Assembly: GCA_946480675.1 (NCBI GenBank) | Contig: CAMLKS010000025.1 | Location: forward strand, 1-13,563 | Length of the DNA stretch: 13,563 nucleotides | Reading direction: 5' to 3' | Origin: an uncultured Bacteroidota bacterium | GTDB taxonomy: Bacteria; Bacteroidota; Bacteroidia; Chitinophagales; Chitinophagaceae | In this document: positions 1-7,753 of the stretch, in pieces | Position numbering within the stretch: the first letter of the stretch is position 1 | How the letters are laid out: each line of letters opens with the position of its first letter | Made by a program: the position numbers and the translations under genes | Notes under the pieces: generated by a model | Databases searched by the model: none | Seen by the model: only the letters and a program-made list of their open reading frames with translations | Told to the model about the DNA's origin: nothing

Positions 1-1377
1 AACTATAAACATAAGTTTACCAAGCCTAAGCAGGAACTGACTGCTGATGCTACATTTGCCAAGACGTGGGTAGATCGTACCCAGGAATATGAGACTTATG
101 TACTGAATGGCGATGGCTCTCAAAGGCGTAGTACCATATACCAGAAAGCACCCGGTAGTGGCACTAACACCAGCCTGAACCTGCAGGCCGATTTCACGAC
201 GCCATTCCTTACGAAAAATGGCAAACTGGACGCGGGTTACAAATCGCAACTGCTGTGGTTTGAAAGCACCAACAATGCCACTATCGATTCCGGTAACGGA
301 GCGCAGGTAGACTATACCTTGCTCAATAACTATAACTATACGCAGCAAACCCATGCCGGATACCTCAACTATTCAGACCAGGTGGGTAAATGGAGCTACC
401 AAGGCGGCTTGCGTTTGGAATACTCTTATTATGAGGGCACAGCACTCAACCTGATGGGCAAAACCTATACCAATGAGTTCCTGAATCTCTTCCCTTCTAC
501 ATTTCTGTCTTACAAAATAGCGGAAAGCCAAAGCATATTCCTGAGCTATACACGCCGCATCAGTCGTCCGCATTTCATGCAACTGATGCCATATGTAGAT
601 CTTTCAAACCCTCAGGATACCAGTATGGGTAATCCAGACCTGGAGCCTGAGTTCATCAATAACGTAGAGCTGAACTATAGCAAGAACTTCAAGGGCGGGC
701 ATAATTTCATAGCCAGTGCCTACTATCAATACACTGAAAACATGATAGAACGCTACCGCCGTTTCTATAGCGATGGTACCACCTTTACCCAGCCGCAAAA
801 CCTGAATAAAGGTATTACCTACGGCCTGGAGCTGATCGGCAAAACACAGATACTGCCCATATGGGATGCAACACTGAGCTTCAACTTCTTCCAGAATGAA
901 GTGCGTGGCGCTAATATCGACCCGGTACTTAATAATAGCGGCTTTAGCTGGTTCAGTAAAGTGACCACCAACCTGAAATTGCCTGCAGGCTTCTCTTTAC
1001 AAGTAAACGGTAACTATGAGGCACCGAAAGTAGCGGCACAGGGTACGTTGGAAGAAGTGTACTGGCTGGATGTAGCCCTGCGCAAAAACCTGCTGAACAA
1101 TAAAGCAACGCTGGTATTGAACGTGTCCGACATCTTCAACACCCGCAAATACACTACAGTATACGATTACCCCGGTTATACCCAAACCACTTACCGCGAC
1201 AGGGAAACGCGCATTGGTAACATAAGTTTCACATATCGCTTTGGTAAATCTGAGGTGAAAGGCAGAAATTCAGGCAATGGCCGTCGTCGTGGTAATCAGG
1301 ACGTGAAACCTAATAGTGCCAAAGAACGTGAGAACCTGAAAACCGATGACAGTAGCAATGGCGAAGGCACACCCTAG
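1..1377 (+). CDS. Outer-membrane beta-barrel / TonB-dependent receptor family protein, C-terminal part (5' truncated by window)
   Basis: The frame is open from the first base to a TAG at 1375-1377, giving 458 residues without the N-terminal plug, so the true start lies left of the window. The protein is made of alternating aromatic and polar strands typical of an outer-membrane barrel, such as 'SIFLSYTRRISRP' and 'FIASAYYQYTENMIERY', and it contains the 'GNPDLEPEFINNVELNYSK' stretch seen in the beta-barrel region of the Bacteroidota OMP_b-brl_3 / TonB-dependent receptor class. The last strand appears to end at about residue 414 ('ISFTYRFG'), followed by a hydrophilic Lys/Arg/Asn-rich tail of some 44 residues, probably periplasmic. 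The expected role is import or binding of a ligand at the outer membrane; the ligand cannot be read from this part. A methionine-like TTG codon at 319 is internal, not the start, because coding sequence of the same character continues upstream. The family call is firm; the exact subfamily is less so. Confidence 0.88.
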   Translation, partial: NYKHKFTKPKQELTADATFAKTWVDRTQEYETYVLNGDGSQRRSTIYQKAPGSGTNTSLNLQADFTTPFLTKNGKLDAGYKSQLLWFESTNNATIDSGNGAQVDYTLLNNYNYTQQTHAGYLNYSDQVGKWSYQGGLRLEYSYYEGTALNLMGKTYTNEFLNLFPSTFLSYKIAESQSIFLSYTRRISRPHFMQLMPYVDLSNPQDTSMGNPDLEPEFINNVELNYSKNFKGGHNFIASAYYQYTENMIERYRRFYSDGTTFTQPQNLNKGITYGLELIGKTQILPIWDATLSFNFFQNEVRGANIDPVLNNSGFSWFSKVTTNLKLPAGFSLQVNGNYEAPKVAAQGTLEEVYWLDVALRKNLLNNKATLVLNVSDIFNTRKYTTVYDYPGYTQTTYRDRETRIGNISFTYRFGKSEVKGRNSGNGRRRGNQDVKPNSAKERENLKTDDSSNGEGTP

Positions 1378-1391
1378 GGGTTAATTAAGGT

Positions 1392-1409
1392 TATTTGGTA
1401 TATTTGGTA
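1392..1409 (+). repeat. Perfect tandem 9-bp repeat just upstream of the DUF4197 start
   Basis: TATTTGGTA occurs twice back to back, ending 7 nt before the first possible ATG at 1417. The second half of the first copy plus the second copy also spells TATATTTG (1399-1406), which matches the Bacteroidota -7 promoter pattern TAnnTTTG. However, I see no matching TTTG -33 element at the right distance, and the leader would be only a few bases long. It may be a weak promoter, an initiation-region element or chance. Confidence 0.4.
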
Positions 1410-1416
1410 AAGGATA

Positions 1417-2196
1417 ATGATGAATAAGATGCATATGAAAAAGACGGGAAAACTGATAATAGCCGGTGGTGTCTTCCTTATGGCAGGCATGCAGGCTCAT
1501 GCACAAACATTTGGCGACCTGCTGAATAAAGGCAAAACCATTGTAAACGGTGGCAGCACCAGTACCAATGGTGGTTCGCTCAATAACATCAGCAATAGTG
1601 AAGCAGTATCTGCACTGCGCCAGGCTTTAGAGATAGGCACAAAGAATGCATCAGGCAAACTGAATACCGTAAACGGCTTCTTTGGAAACCAACTGATAAA
1701 AATTGTAATGCCACCTGAAGCCAGGAAAGTAGAAAGTGCGCTACGTTCTGTAGGTATGGGCAAGCAGGTAGACCAGGCCATACTCGCCATGAACCGTGCG
1801 GCAGAAGACGCAGCGGGTAAAGCGGTGCCGATATTCGTTAATGCCATCACCAGTATGACGATACAGGATGGTGTATCCATCGTTCGAGGTGGGCAGGGTG
1901 CTGCTACGAATTACCTGAAAACGAAAACCACCCAGTCACTAACAGATGCTTTCCGCCCCGTGATAGAAAATTCATTGCGCAAGGTAGACGCTACTAAATA
2001 CTGGACTCAAATATTCACTTTATATAACAGGCTGCCTACAACAACGAATAAAATAAATCCCGATCTTACAGCTTATGTCACCGAACGCGCATTAAATGGC
2101 ATGTTTGTAACCATAGCCGATGAAGAAAATAAAATACGTACCAACCCTGCATCGCGTGTTACAGATTTGCTGAAGAAAGTATTCGGTGCCAGGTAG
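1417..2196 (+). CDS. DUF4197 family secreted/periplasmic protein
   Basis: A 259-residue protein with an N-terminal signal peptide: basic 'KKTGK', a hydrophobic stretch, then 'AHA|QTF' with likely cleavage after residue 29. The rest matches my recollection of the DUF4197 family along its length: 'ALRQALEIGTKNA' near residue 65, 'IVMPPEARKVESALRSVGMG', 'AMNRAAEDA', 'YLKTKTTQSL', and the ending 'RVTDLLKKVFG'. The family is widespread in Gram-negative bacteria and has no assigned biochemical function. Several in-frame ATGs are possible (1417, 1420, 1429, 1435). The purine-rich AAAGGA at 1409-1414 sits close to 1417, while 1435 gives the most usual signal peptide; I keep the first. It lies 39 nt after the receptor gene on the same strand and may share its transcript. 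Confidence 0.86.
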   Translation: MMNKMHMKKTGKLIIAGGVFLMAGMQAHAQTFGDLLNKGKTIVNGGSTSTNGGSLNNISNSEAVSALRQALEIGTKNASGKLNTVNGFFGNQLIKIVMPPEARKVESALRSVGMGKQVDQAILAMNRAAEDAAGKAVPIFVNAITSMTIQDGVSIVRGGQGAATNYLKTKTTQSLTDAFRPVIENSLRKVDATKYWTQIFTLYNRLPTTTNKINPDLTAYVTERALNGMFVTIADEENKIRTNPASRVTDLLKKVFGAR

Positions 2197-2245
2197 AATA
2201 TGATATAACCAGACAAATTTTCATACAGCTACTATCATTTTTCAA

Positions 2246-3862
2246 ATGGAAGAGATCACGACTCAGGAAAGCACGCCACAAACTACACTGGCTACATGGT
2301 GGGAAACCGTATCCTTTCCCGGTAAAGAAAACTACCGCGTAGATGAAGGCGGTCAGTTACTGCAAAACACAACCGGCAGCTTTAAAGAGCGAACGGTAAG
2401 CATGCTCAGCGCCGATAACCCGGATATCACACTAAAGGCATTGAAGGATAAATATGCCGAGGTAGAAACACGCTGGAAGGAGTTGCAAACGGAATGGGAT
2501 GCTACGGAAGATAAGCTGAAACTGATAGGTAAAATAGAGCGTATGAAAGACTACATGCAGCATACCGCTGCAGTAGGTGCTATAGATACGATAGAGAAAC
2601 AATTGGCCGGCTATGATGCAGAACTGAATAAGCTGGGCGAACAGAACTACCAGGCCAAATTAAAAATAGCCGAACAGGCGGAAGCCCTGGCCGATAGCGA
2701 TAACTGGAAAGAAACCACGCAGGCATTTAAAGATATAGCCGACCAATGGAAACAGGTGGGCCATACAGACAAGCAGCGCAACGATGGACTGTGGAACCGG
2801 ATAGAAGCTGCCAAGAATAAGTTTTACGACCGCAAACGCCAGAACCAGGAAGATGTAAACAAGGAGCTGCTGCAAAACCTGGACCTGAAAATGGAACTGG
2901 TAGAGAAAGCAGAAAAACTGGCCCAATCTGAAAGCTGGAAAGAAACGACCGAAGCCTTTCATAACCTGATGGAAGAGTGGAAGAAGACGGGACGTACCCT
3001 GCACGATAAGAATGAAGAACTGTGGCACCGCTTCATTACTGCGAAGAATGTTTTCTTCGACCGTAAGAAAGGCCACTTTGATACCATACAAACAGAGCAG
3101 GAGGCTAACTACATTGCCAAACAGGCATTGGTAGAAAAGGCTGCTGCTTTAAGGGACAGTACGGAATGGGGGCCTACAGCACAAGCATTTACAGAACTGA
3201 TGGAAGAGTGGAAGAAAATAGGCCGTGTGCCTGCCGACAAGGCAGACGAACAGTGGAATGCCTTCATCGGTGCCAAGGAGCATTTCTTCCAGGCGAAGAA
3301 GCAGCACTCTGAAACCGTAAAAGTAAGCCTGCAGGATAACTACGCGCAAAAGCTGGCGCTGGTAAGGCGTGCAGAGGCATTGCAACACTCTAATCAATGG
3401 CGTGAAGCAACTGATGAGCTGATGGAACTGATGGAAGAGTGGAAGAAGATAGGCCCCGTGCCGCGCGAGCATAACAATGACATCTGGGAGAAATTCAGCA
3501 CGGCCCGCAAAAAGTTCTTTGAACGTAAAGATGCTAACCGTGAGCACCGCAAGCAGCAATTTGAAAAGCATAAGCACCAGCGCCTACAGCAAAACAAAGA
3601 TTTTGTAAGAAAGCTGGAAGATGAGCTGAAAGATGAAGAAGAAAAGCTGGCCGACTTTAAAGATGGCATCCAGAATATAACGCCCGGCCACAAAGAGGTG
3701 GAGCTACGCGCGCATCTTGAAAAACTGATAAGTCAGACCGAGAATAAGATAAAACATAAACTGGAGAAACTGGCAGAGGCCAGAAAACAACTGCAGGAAA
3801 CAGAAGCTAAGGCAAGGGAAGACAAACCAAATAATAAAAGCCAGCAAGGCGAAGAAGCATAA
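2246..3862 (+). CDS. DUF349 repeat protein (four repeats plus coiled-coil tail)
   Basis: A 538-residue, highly charged, mostly helical, Glu/Lys/Gln-rich protein with no signal peptide or membrane segment, so presumably cytoplasmic. Four DUF349 repeats can be seen, each with the pattern W-K/R-E-T-x-x-A-F ... E-E-W-K-K-x-G ... W-x-x-F-x-x-A-K-x-x-F-F-x-R-K. The first tryptophans fall at residues 154, 231, 308 and 385, an exact 77-residue step. Residues 60-135 form an N-terminal helical section, and about 430-525 is a long charged coiled coil; the C-terminus is a polar tail. DUF349 proteins are widespread but of uncertain role; some have been linked to stress responses or RNA-related functions, and I cannot assign one here. 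The ATG at 2246 is the first good start and has no Shine-Dalgarno. It is 49 nt after the DUF4197 gene, and its stop codon overlaps the following terminator hairpin. Confidence 0.9.
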   Translation: MEEITTQESTPQTTLATWWETVSFPGKENYRVDEGGQLLQNTTGSFKERTVSMLSADNPDITLKALKDKYAEVETRWKELQTEWDATEDKLKLIGKIERMKDYMQHTAAVGAIDTIEKQLAGYDAELNKLGEQNYQAKLKIAEQAEALADSDNWKETTQAFKDIADQWKQVGHTDKQRNDGLWNRIEAAKNKFYDRKRQNQEDVNKELLQNLDLKMELVEKAEKLAQSESWKETTEAFHNLMEEWKKTGRTLHDKNEELWHRFITAKNVFFDRKKGHFDTIQTEQEANYIAKQALVEKAAALRDSTEWGPTAQAFTELMEEWKKIGRVPADKADEQWNAFIGAKEHFFQAKKQHSETVKVSLQDNYAQKLALVRRAEALQHSNQWREATDELMELMEEWKKIGPVPREHNNDIWEKFSTARKKFFERKDANREHRKQQFEKHKHQRLQQNKDFVRKLEDELKDEEEKLADFKDGIQNITPGHKEVELRAHLEKLISQTENKIKHKLEKLAEARKQLQETEAKAREDKPNNKSQQGEEA

Positions 3863-3899
3863 TAAAGAATGGGGCTGAAATTCAGCCCCATTCTTTATT
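3861..3899. terminator. Bidirectional terminator hairpin between convergent genes
   Basis: Bases 3861-3879 (AATAAAGAATGGGGCTGAA) are the exact reverse complement of 3881-3899, with a single A at the centre: a 19-bp perfect inverted repeat, in practice a stem with a small AT loop opened from GAAATTC. It has a GC-rich core (GGGGCTG/CAGCCCC) and an outer A/T section giving T-rich 3' ends on both strands, as expected for an intrinsic terminator working both ways. It serves the DUF349 gene (+, stop 3860-3862) and the thioredoxin-fold gene (-, stop 3895-3897), and it overlaps both stop codons. Confidence 0.88.
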
Positions 3900-4398
3900 T
3901 AAAATTGCTCAGAAAGTTATCCATATGTATAGTCCCCTGGTACATGTTGAGGAACTTCTTCTTCTTATCATACACCACTACAGCCGGAAGAGATGAGATA
4001 TTAAAGAACTTTACAAAGAACATATCGTAATCTTTACCCGCCAGTATGTTTTTATATTTCTTCAGTTCCTTCTTATTATAAAACTCTGATATGGCCGATA
4101 GCGTAGCAGGACTAAACATACATATCTGCACACTTTTCAGCACATCCATATGACGAAGTAATGAATCTGTGGCTGCGTGGCAGTGATCGCAGTCGGGACT
4201 AAAAAACATGAGGATTGAATATCTCCCTTCCTTTATCATACCGGTATTAAATATAGTACTGCTATCGCGCATCAATATATTGAAAGCAGGCAAGTCCTTA
4301 TACTTTTCATAAACCGGGTTGTTAGCATTATTCTGTGCATAGGAAACCATAGCAAGGCATATTAAACACAGGGTGGTAACGTATCTTTTAGCTGACAT
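3895..4398 (-). CDS. Exported thioredoxin-fold protein with CDHC active site
   Basis: With the start at 4396-4398 this is a 167-residue protein beginning 'MSAKRYVTT', a short basic start followed by a hydrophobic core and 'VSYAQ', a signal peptide probably cut near residue 21. 'LMFFSPDCDHCHAATDSL' follows beta-strand 1 and holds the CxxC redox pair at Cys70 and Cys73; 'SSLPAVVVYD' provides the cis-proline at Pro138. These are the hallmarks of thioredoxin-like/TlpA-like periplasmic thiol-disulfide proteins of Bacteroidota. The role is probably disulfide reduction or exchange in the periplasm; the substrate is unknown. The same frame is open to an ATG at 4468-4470, but that longer form would bury the signal peptide behind a second hydrophobic segment and would overlap the divergent helicase gene, so I reject it. 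It stands alone between a convergent and a divergent neighbour. Confidence 0.82.
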   Translation of the reverse strand: MSAKRYVTTLCLICLAMVSYAQNNANNPVYEKYKDLPAFNILMRDSSTIFNTGMIKEGRYSILMFFSPDCDHCHAATDSLLRHMDVLKSVQICMFSPATLSAISEFYNKKELKKYKNILAGKDYDMFFVKFFNISSLPAVVVYDKKKKFLNMYQGTIHMDNFLSNFK

Positions 4399-4418
4399 GG
4401 AAAACTGTATTGAATACA

Positions 4419-4426
4419 CAAATGTA
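4419..4426 (-). promoter_or_regulatory. Possible Bacteroidota -7 promoter element for the thioredoxin-fold gene
   Basis: Read on the minus strand, these bases are TACATTTG, fitting the Bacteroidota -7 pattern TAnnTTTG. Transcription would begin about 16 nt before the chosen start at 4398, which supports that start over the one at 4470. A TTTG that could be the -33 element lies at 4451-4454 on the minus strand, but the spacing (24 nt) is longer than usual. The whole divergent gap is only 4399-4478, so control of both genes must be packed into 80 bases. Confidence 0.35.
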
Positions 4427-4478
4427 AGGATGCCCGACGTTAATAATAGCCAAAGCTTTGCTAACTTCATGCAGCAGT

Positions 4479-7400
4479 ATGATAACGAACGAAGACCTGT
4501 TTTTAAAACGATATAATAACCTGAATGAGCGCCAGAAACAGGCCGTAGATGAGATATACGGGCCTGTAATGGTAATAGCCGGCCCCGGTACCGGTAAAAC
4601 CGAAGTACTGTCTATGCGCATAGCCAACCTGCTGCGCAGCGAGGCACAAGTGCAGCCGCACGAAATACTCTGCCTTACCTATACCGATGAAGCTACCAAT
4701 GCCATGCGCCGAAGGCTGGTGCAGATAATAGGGGTAGCGGCACATCGGGTAAACATCAGCACCTTCCATGCGTTTTGTAACAATGTAATCCAGAATAATA
4801 GTGAATACTTCAGCCTGCGCAGCCTGCAGCCGATAACAGACCTGGAACGTACAGAGCTGCTATATGAATTGCTGGAGGAATTGCCATCGGGTCACATCAT
4901 GCGCAAGCTGAGTGGTAATATATATTATGATGCGGGCAGGCTGAACCGCCTGTTTGATATGATGAAGCGTGAGAACCTGACGGCTGACGACATATCGAAC
5001 GCTATAGATATGTATATAGCCGACCTGCCCAATCGTGAAGCATACATCTATAAAAAGAATGGCAAGGGCTATAGCAAGGGCGACCTGAAACAAGCACAGA
5101 TAGATGAAGAAGTGAAGCGCGTAGAAACGACACGTGCCGCTGCAAAGCTGTTTGATGTATATACGGAGAAGATGCGTGGCCGGGGCCGATATGATTTCAA
5201 TGACATGATCATATGGGTATTGCAGGCGTTCAAAAATAACCCTGCACTACTGCAAAGCTACCAGGAGAGGCACCAGTTTATACTGGTAGATGAATTCCAG
5301 GATACGAACGGTTCGCAGAATGAACTGTTGCAGCAGCTTACATCGTTCTGGGAAGATCCGAACATATTTGTGGTGGGCGATGATGACCAAAGCATATACG
5401 AATTCCAGGGAGCACGTATCCGTAATATCATAGAGTTTTACGAGCGCTATAAAGAAACCATCAAGATAATTGTATTGCCTGAAAACTACCGGTCATCGCA
5501 GGCAATACTGGATAAGGCTACGGCTACCATTGAAAACAACTATCAAAGGTTGATAAACCAATTGGATGGCCTTAACCTGGATAAGAATATTGTTGCAGCG
5601 CATCCACGCTTTGCCAATGGCAACGACCTGGTAAAGCCTGTCATAAAGCTGTATAATAATATACTACAGGAAGAGGCAGACATTGTAATGCAGATAGAAG
5701 CGCTGCAAAAGCAGGGTGTAAAACTGAATGATGTAGCCATTCTTTATGCGCAGCATAAACAGGCCGATAATATCATTGCCCTGATGGAGCGAAAGGGTAT
5801 CCCTTACTCTGTAAAGAAACCGGTAGATGTATTGCAGTTGCCACTGGTGCAGCAGGTGATAAATGTGCTACGCTGGCTGGATGCAGAACGTACACAGCCA
5901 TTCAGTGCAGAAGCTATTTTGTTTGAGATAATGCATGCACCATATTATGGCATCTCACCTACCGATATAGCGCAGCTGGCATTGTATATGCAGGCCAATA
6001 AATCGAATGGTAAGAACTACTGGCGGCTGGCATTGAGCAACGAACTGGTAGTAGCCGCTTTGCACCTGTCATCGGCCAAAGCCCTGAGCAGGCTGGGCCG
6101 CAACCTCGATAACTGGCTGCAACAGCAATTATCGCTGCCATTGCCTTTATTGGTTGAAAAGATCATTTATGAAAGTGGCATGGTGGCACACCTGCTGCAA
6201 CATAAGGATAGTGTGTGGGACATACAGGTGCTGCATACCTTTTTCGACTTTGTGAAGGAAGTGCATAGCCGCAATGCTAAAATAACCCCCGGCGAATTGT
6301 TGCGCATGATAGAAAAGATGCAGGACGAAAATATCAGCGTACCTGTGCAGCGTGTAGTGCAAAATGAAAATGGTGTGCATTTTTATACGGCTCATGGTGC
6401 TAAAGGACATGAGTTTGAATATGTGTTTCTGGTGGGTGCTACCAAAAACTACTGGGAGGAAAAACGTGGTGGCGGCAATGAATATAAAATGCCGGATACC
6501 ATTACCAATACAGCCGATGATGCAGAGAAATCATATAAGATAGAAGTAGCGCGCAGGTTATTTTATGTAGCACTTACAAGGGCTAAAAAACACTTGCAGG
6601 TATCTTATGCTATTGCCGACAATGCAGGTAAATCCATAGAGCACTCTGTATTTATAGATGAGATAAGCACGCCGGAAGAGCGGATAGACTGGTCGGTACC
6701 GGAGCAGGTATTGGTGCAGCATATGGAATGGGCTATGGTGCCCGTGCCTGCTGTACGCATTGAACTGGCCAACTATCAATGGATAGAACAAGTACTGGCA
6801 CAGTTTACTATGAGCTATACTACATTGTCGAAATACCTGCGTTGCCCCGTTTCTTTTTACTATGAAAGCATACTGAGGGTACCCTACCTCAAGAGCGATG
6901 CGCTGGCATTTGGTAGCGCCGTGCACAATACGCTGGAACGTATGTTCAAACAGATGAAGGAGCATAAAGGTGTATTCCCTTCAATTGAAGAGGTACTGAA
7001 TATCTTTGGTTTTGAGATGTATAAGGAGTCGGAATCCTTTACCCCACTGCAATATGATCGCCGTATGGAGCAGGGTAAAAATGTGTTGACTGCCTATTAT
7101 GAAAAGTACATTCACACCTTTGCTACCAATGTAGAAATAGAATTCAAGATACCACGCTATATGCTGGATGGCGTACCGGTAACAGGCAAGATAGATAAGA
7201 TAGAACTGGACGGAGATAACTGCACGGTAGTAGATTATAAAAGTGGCGACCCGGACAGGTCATCATCACAATATACCGCGGCACCCAATGAAAAAGAACC
7301 ATTAGGTGGAGACTACTGGAGGCAGATGCTCTTTTATAAACTGCTGATAGAAAACTACCAGGATAGGAACTGGAAAGTAAAGGAAGGCATGTTTGACTAC

Positions 7401-7622
7401 CTGGAACGTGGTTCTAAGACCAATGAATACAAACGCATCTACATACCGTTGTTTGAACAAGAGGAAGATATAGTACGCAAACAACTGAAAGATGCCTATG
7501 CTGCTATCATGAACCATGAGTTTGACAATGGTTGTGGCAAAGAAGATTGCTACTGGTGCAATTTTGCACGTAAATATGAATTGGTAAGACCGGCTGAGGA
7601 AATAGAGATTGATGATATATAG
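4479..7622 (+). CDS. UvrD/Rep-type superfamily 1 helicase fused to a RecB-type PD-(D/E)XK nuclease with probable Fe-S cluster
   Basis: A 1047-residue ATP-dependent helicase-nuclease. Superfamily 1A motifs appear in order: Q motif 'LNERQKQAV' (15-23), Walker A 'GPGTGKT' (35-41), motif II 'VDEFQD' (270-275), motif III 'GDDDQSIYEFQGA' (from 300), motif IV 'ENYRSS' (335-340), motif V 'TAHGAKGHEFE' (from 637) and motif VI 'LFYVALTRAKK' (from 694). The C-terminal nuclease keeps the RecB-like active site: His816 in 'GSAVHNTLE', Asp906 in 'GKIDK', Asp919 and Lys921 in 'VVDYKSG'. Cys789 ('LRCPVSFYY') together with Cys1019, Cys1024 and Cys1027 near the end resembles the four-cysteine 4Fe-4S 'iron staple' of AddB-type nucleases. 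The likely role is unwinding and trimming DNA ends in recombinational repair or destruction of foreign DNA; no AddA/AddB or RecC partner lies in the window. I chose the ATG at 4479 over a TTG at 4458 because ATG is the usual start and it leaves more leader in the divergent gap. Confidence 0.93.
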   Translation: MITNEDLFLKRYNNLNERQKQAVDEIYGPVMVIAGPGTGKTEVLSMRIANLLRSEAQVQPHEILCLTYTDEATNAMRRRLVQIIGVAAHRVNISTFHAFCNNVIQNNSEYFSLRSLQPITDLERTELLYELLEELPSGHIMRKLSGNIYYDAGRLNRLFDMMKRENLTADDISNAIDMYIADLPNREAYIYKKNGKGYSKGDLKQAQIDEEVKRVETTRAAAKLFDVYTEKMRGRGRYDFNDMIIWVLQAFKNNPALLQSYQERHQFILVDEFQDTNGSQNELLQQLTSFWEDPNIFVVGDDDQSIYEFQGARIRNIIEFYERYKETIKIIVLPENYRSSQAILDKATATIENNYQRLINQLDGLNLDKNIVAAHPRFANGNDLVKPVIKLYNNILQEEADIVMQIEALQKQGVKLNDVAILYAQHKQADNIIALMERKGIPYSVKKPVDVLQLPLVQQVINVLRWLDAERTQPFSAEAILFEIMHAPYYGISPTDIAQLALYMQANKSNGKNYWRLALSNELVVAALHLSSAKALSRLGRNLDNWLQQQLSLPLPLLVEKIIYESGMVAHLLQHKDSVWDIQVLHTFFDFVKEVHSRNAKITPGELLRMIEKMQDENISVPVQRVVQNENGVHFYTAHGAKGHEFEYVFLVGATKNYWEEKRGGGNEYKMPDTITNTADDAEKSYKIEVARRLFYVALTRAKKHLQVSYAIADNAGKSIEHSVFIDEISTPEERIDWSVPEQVLVQHMEWAMVPVPAVRIELANYQWIEQVLAQFTMSYTTLSKYLRCPVSFYYESILRVPYLKSDALAFGSAVHNTLERMFKQMKEHKGVFPSIEEVLNIFGFEMYKESESFTPLQYDRRMEQGKNVLTAYYEKYIHTFATNVEIEFKIPRYMLDGVPVTGKIDKIELDGDNCTVVDYKSGDPDRSSSQYTAAPNEKEPLGGDYWRQMLFYKLLIENYQDRNWKVKEGMFDYLERGSKTNEYKRIYIPLFEQEEDIVRKQLKDAYAAIMNHEFDNGCGKEDCYWCNFARKYELVRPAEEIEIDDI

Positions 7623-7694
7623 TCTCACTCAAATACCTATTAATAAGTACAATAAGCCCATCCATTATATTAAATACTATTATTAAGGATATAA

Positions 7695-7730
7695 AGAAAA
7701 ATCTATTACTTTTATGGTACAGATTTTTCT
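7695..7730. promoter_or_regulatory. 10-bp perfect inverted repeat in the AT-rich leader of the response regulator gene
   Basis: AGAAAAATCT (7695-7704) and AGATTTTTCT (7721-7730) are exact reverse complements separated by 16 nt, in the 131-base AT-rich gap between the helicase stop and the response regulator ATG at 7754. The spacer contains TACTTTTA (7707-7714), one base off the Bacteroidota -7 pattern TAnnTTTG. The site could be an operator surrounding a promoter or a weak AT-rich terminator for the helicase gene. The arms are A/T-rich, so chance is not excluded. Confidence 0.35.
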
Positions 7731-7753
7731 AACTGAAAAGTTTACAGTTATTT

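Noticed and set aside
3394..3693. Minus-strand Ser/Cys-rich frame inside the DUF349 gene
   Set aside because: The low-complexity composition follows from the complement of Glu/Lys codons; the sense-strand protein has clear domain repeats.
4396..4470. Longer form of the thioredoxin-fold protein starting at 4470
   Set aside because: It would put a second hydrophobic segment before a complete signal peptide and overlap the helicase gene; the promoter-like TACATTTG would then lie inside the coding region.
4458..4478. TTG start for the helicase adding seven residues
   Set aside because: The added residues have no family support and an ATG follows at 4479 with a normal distance to the Q motif and Walker A.
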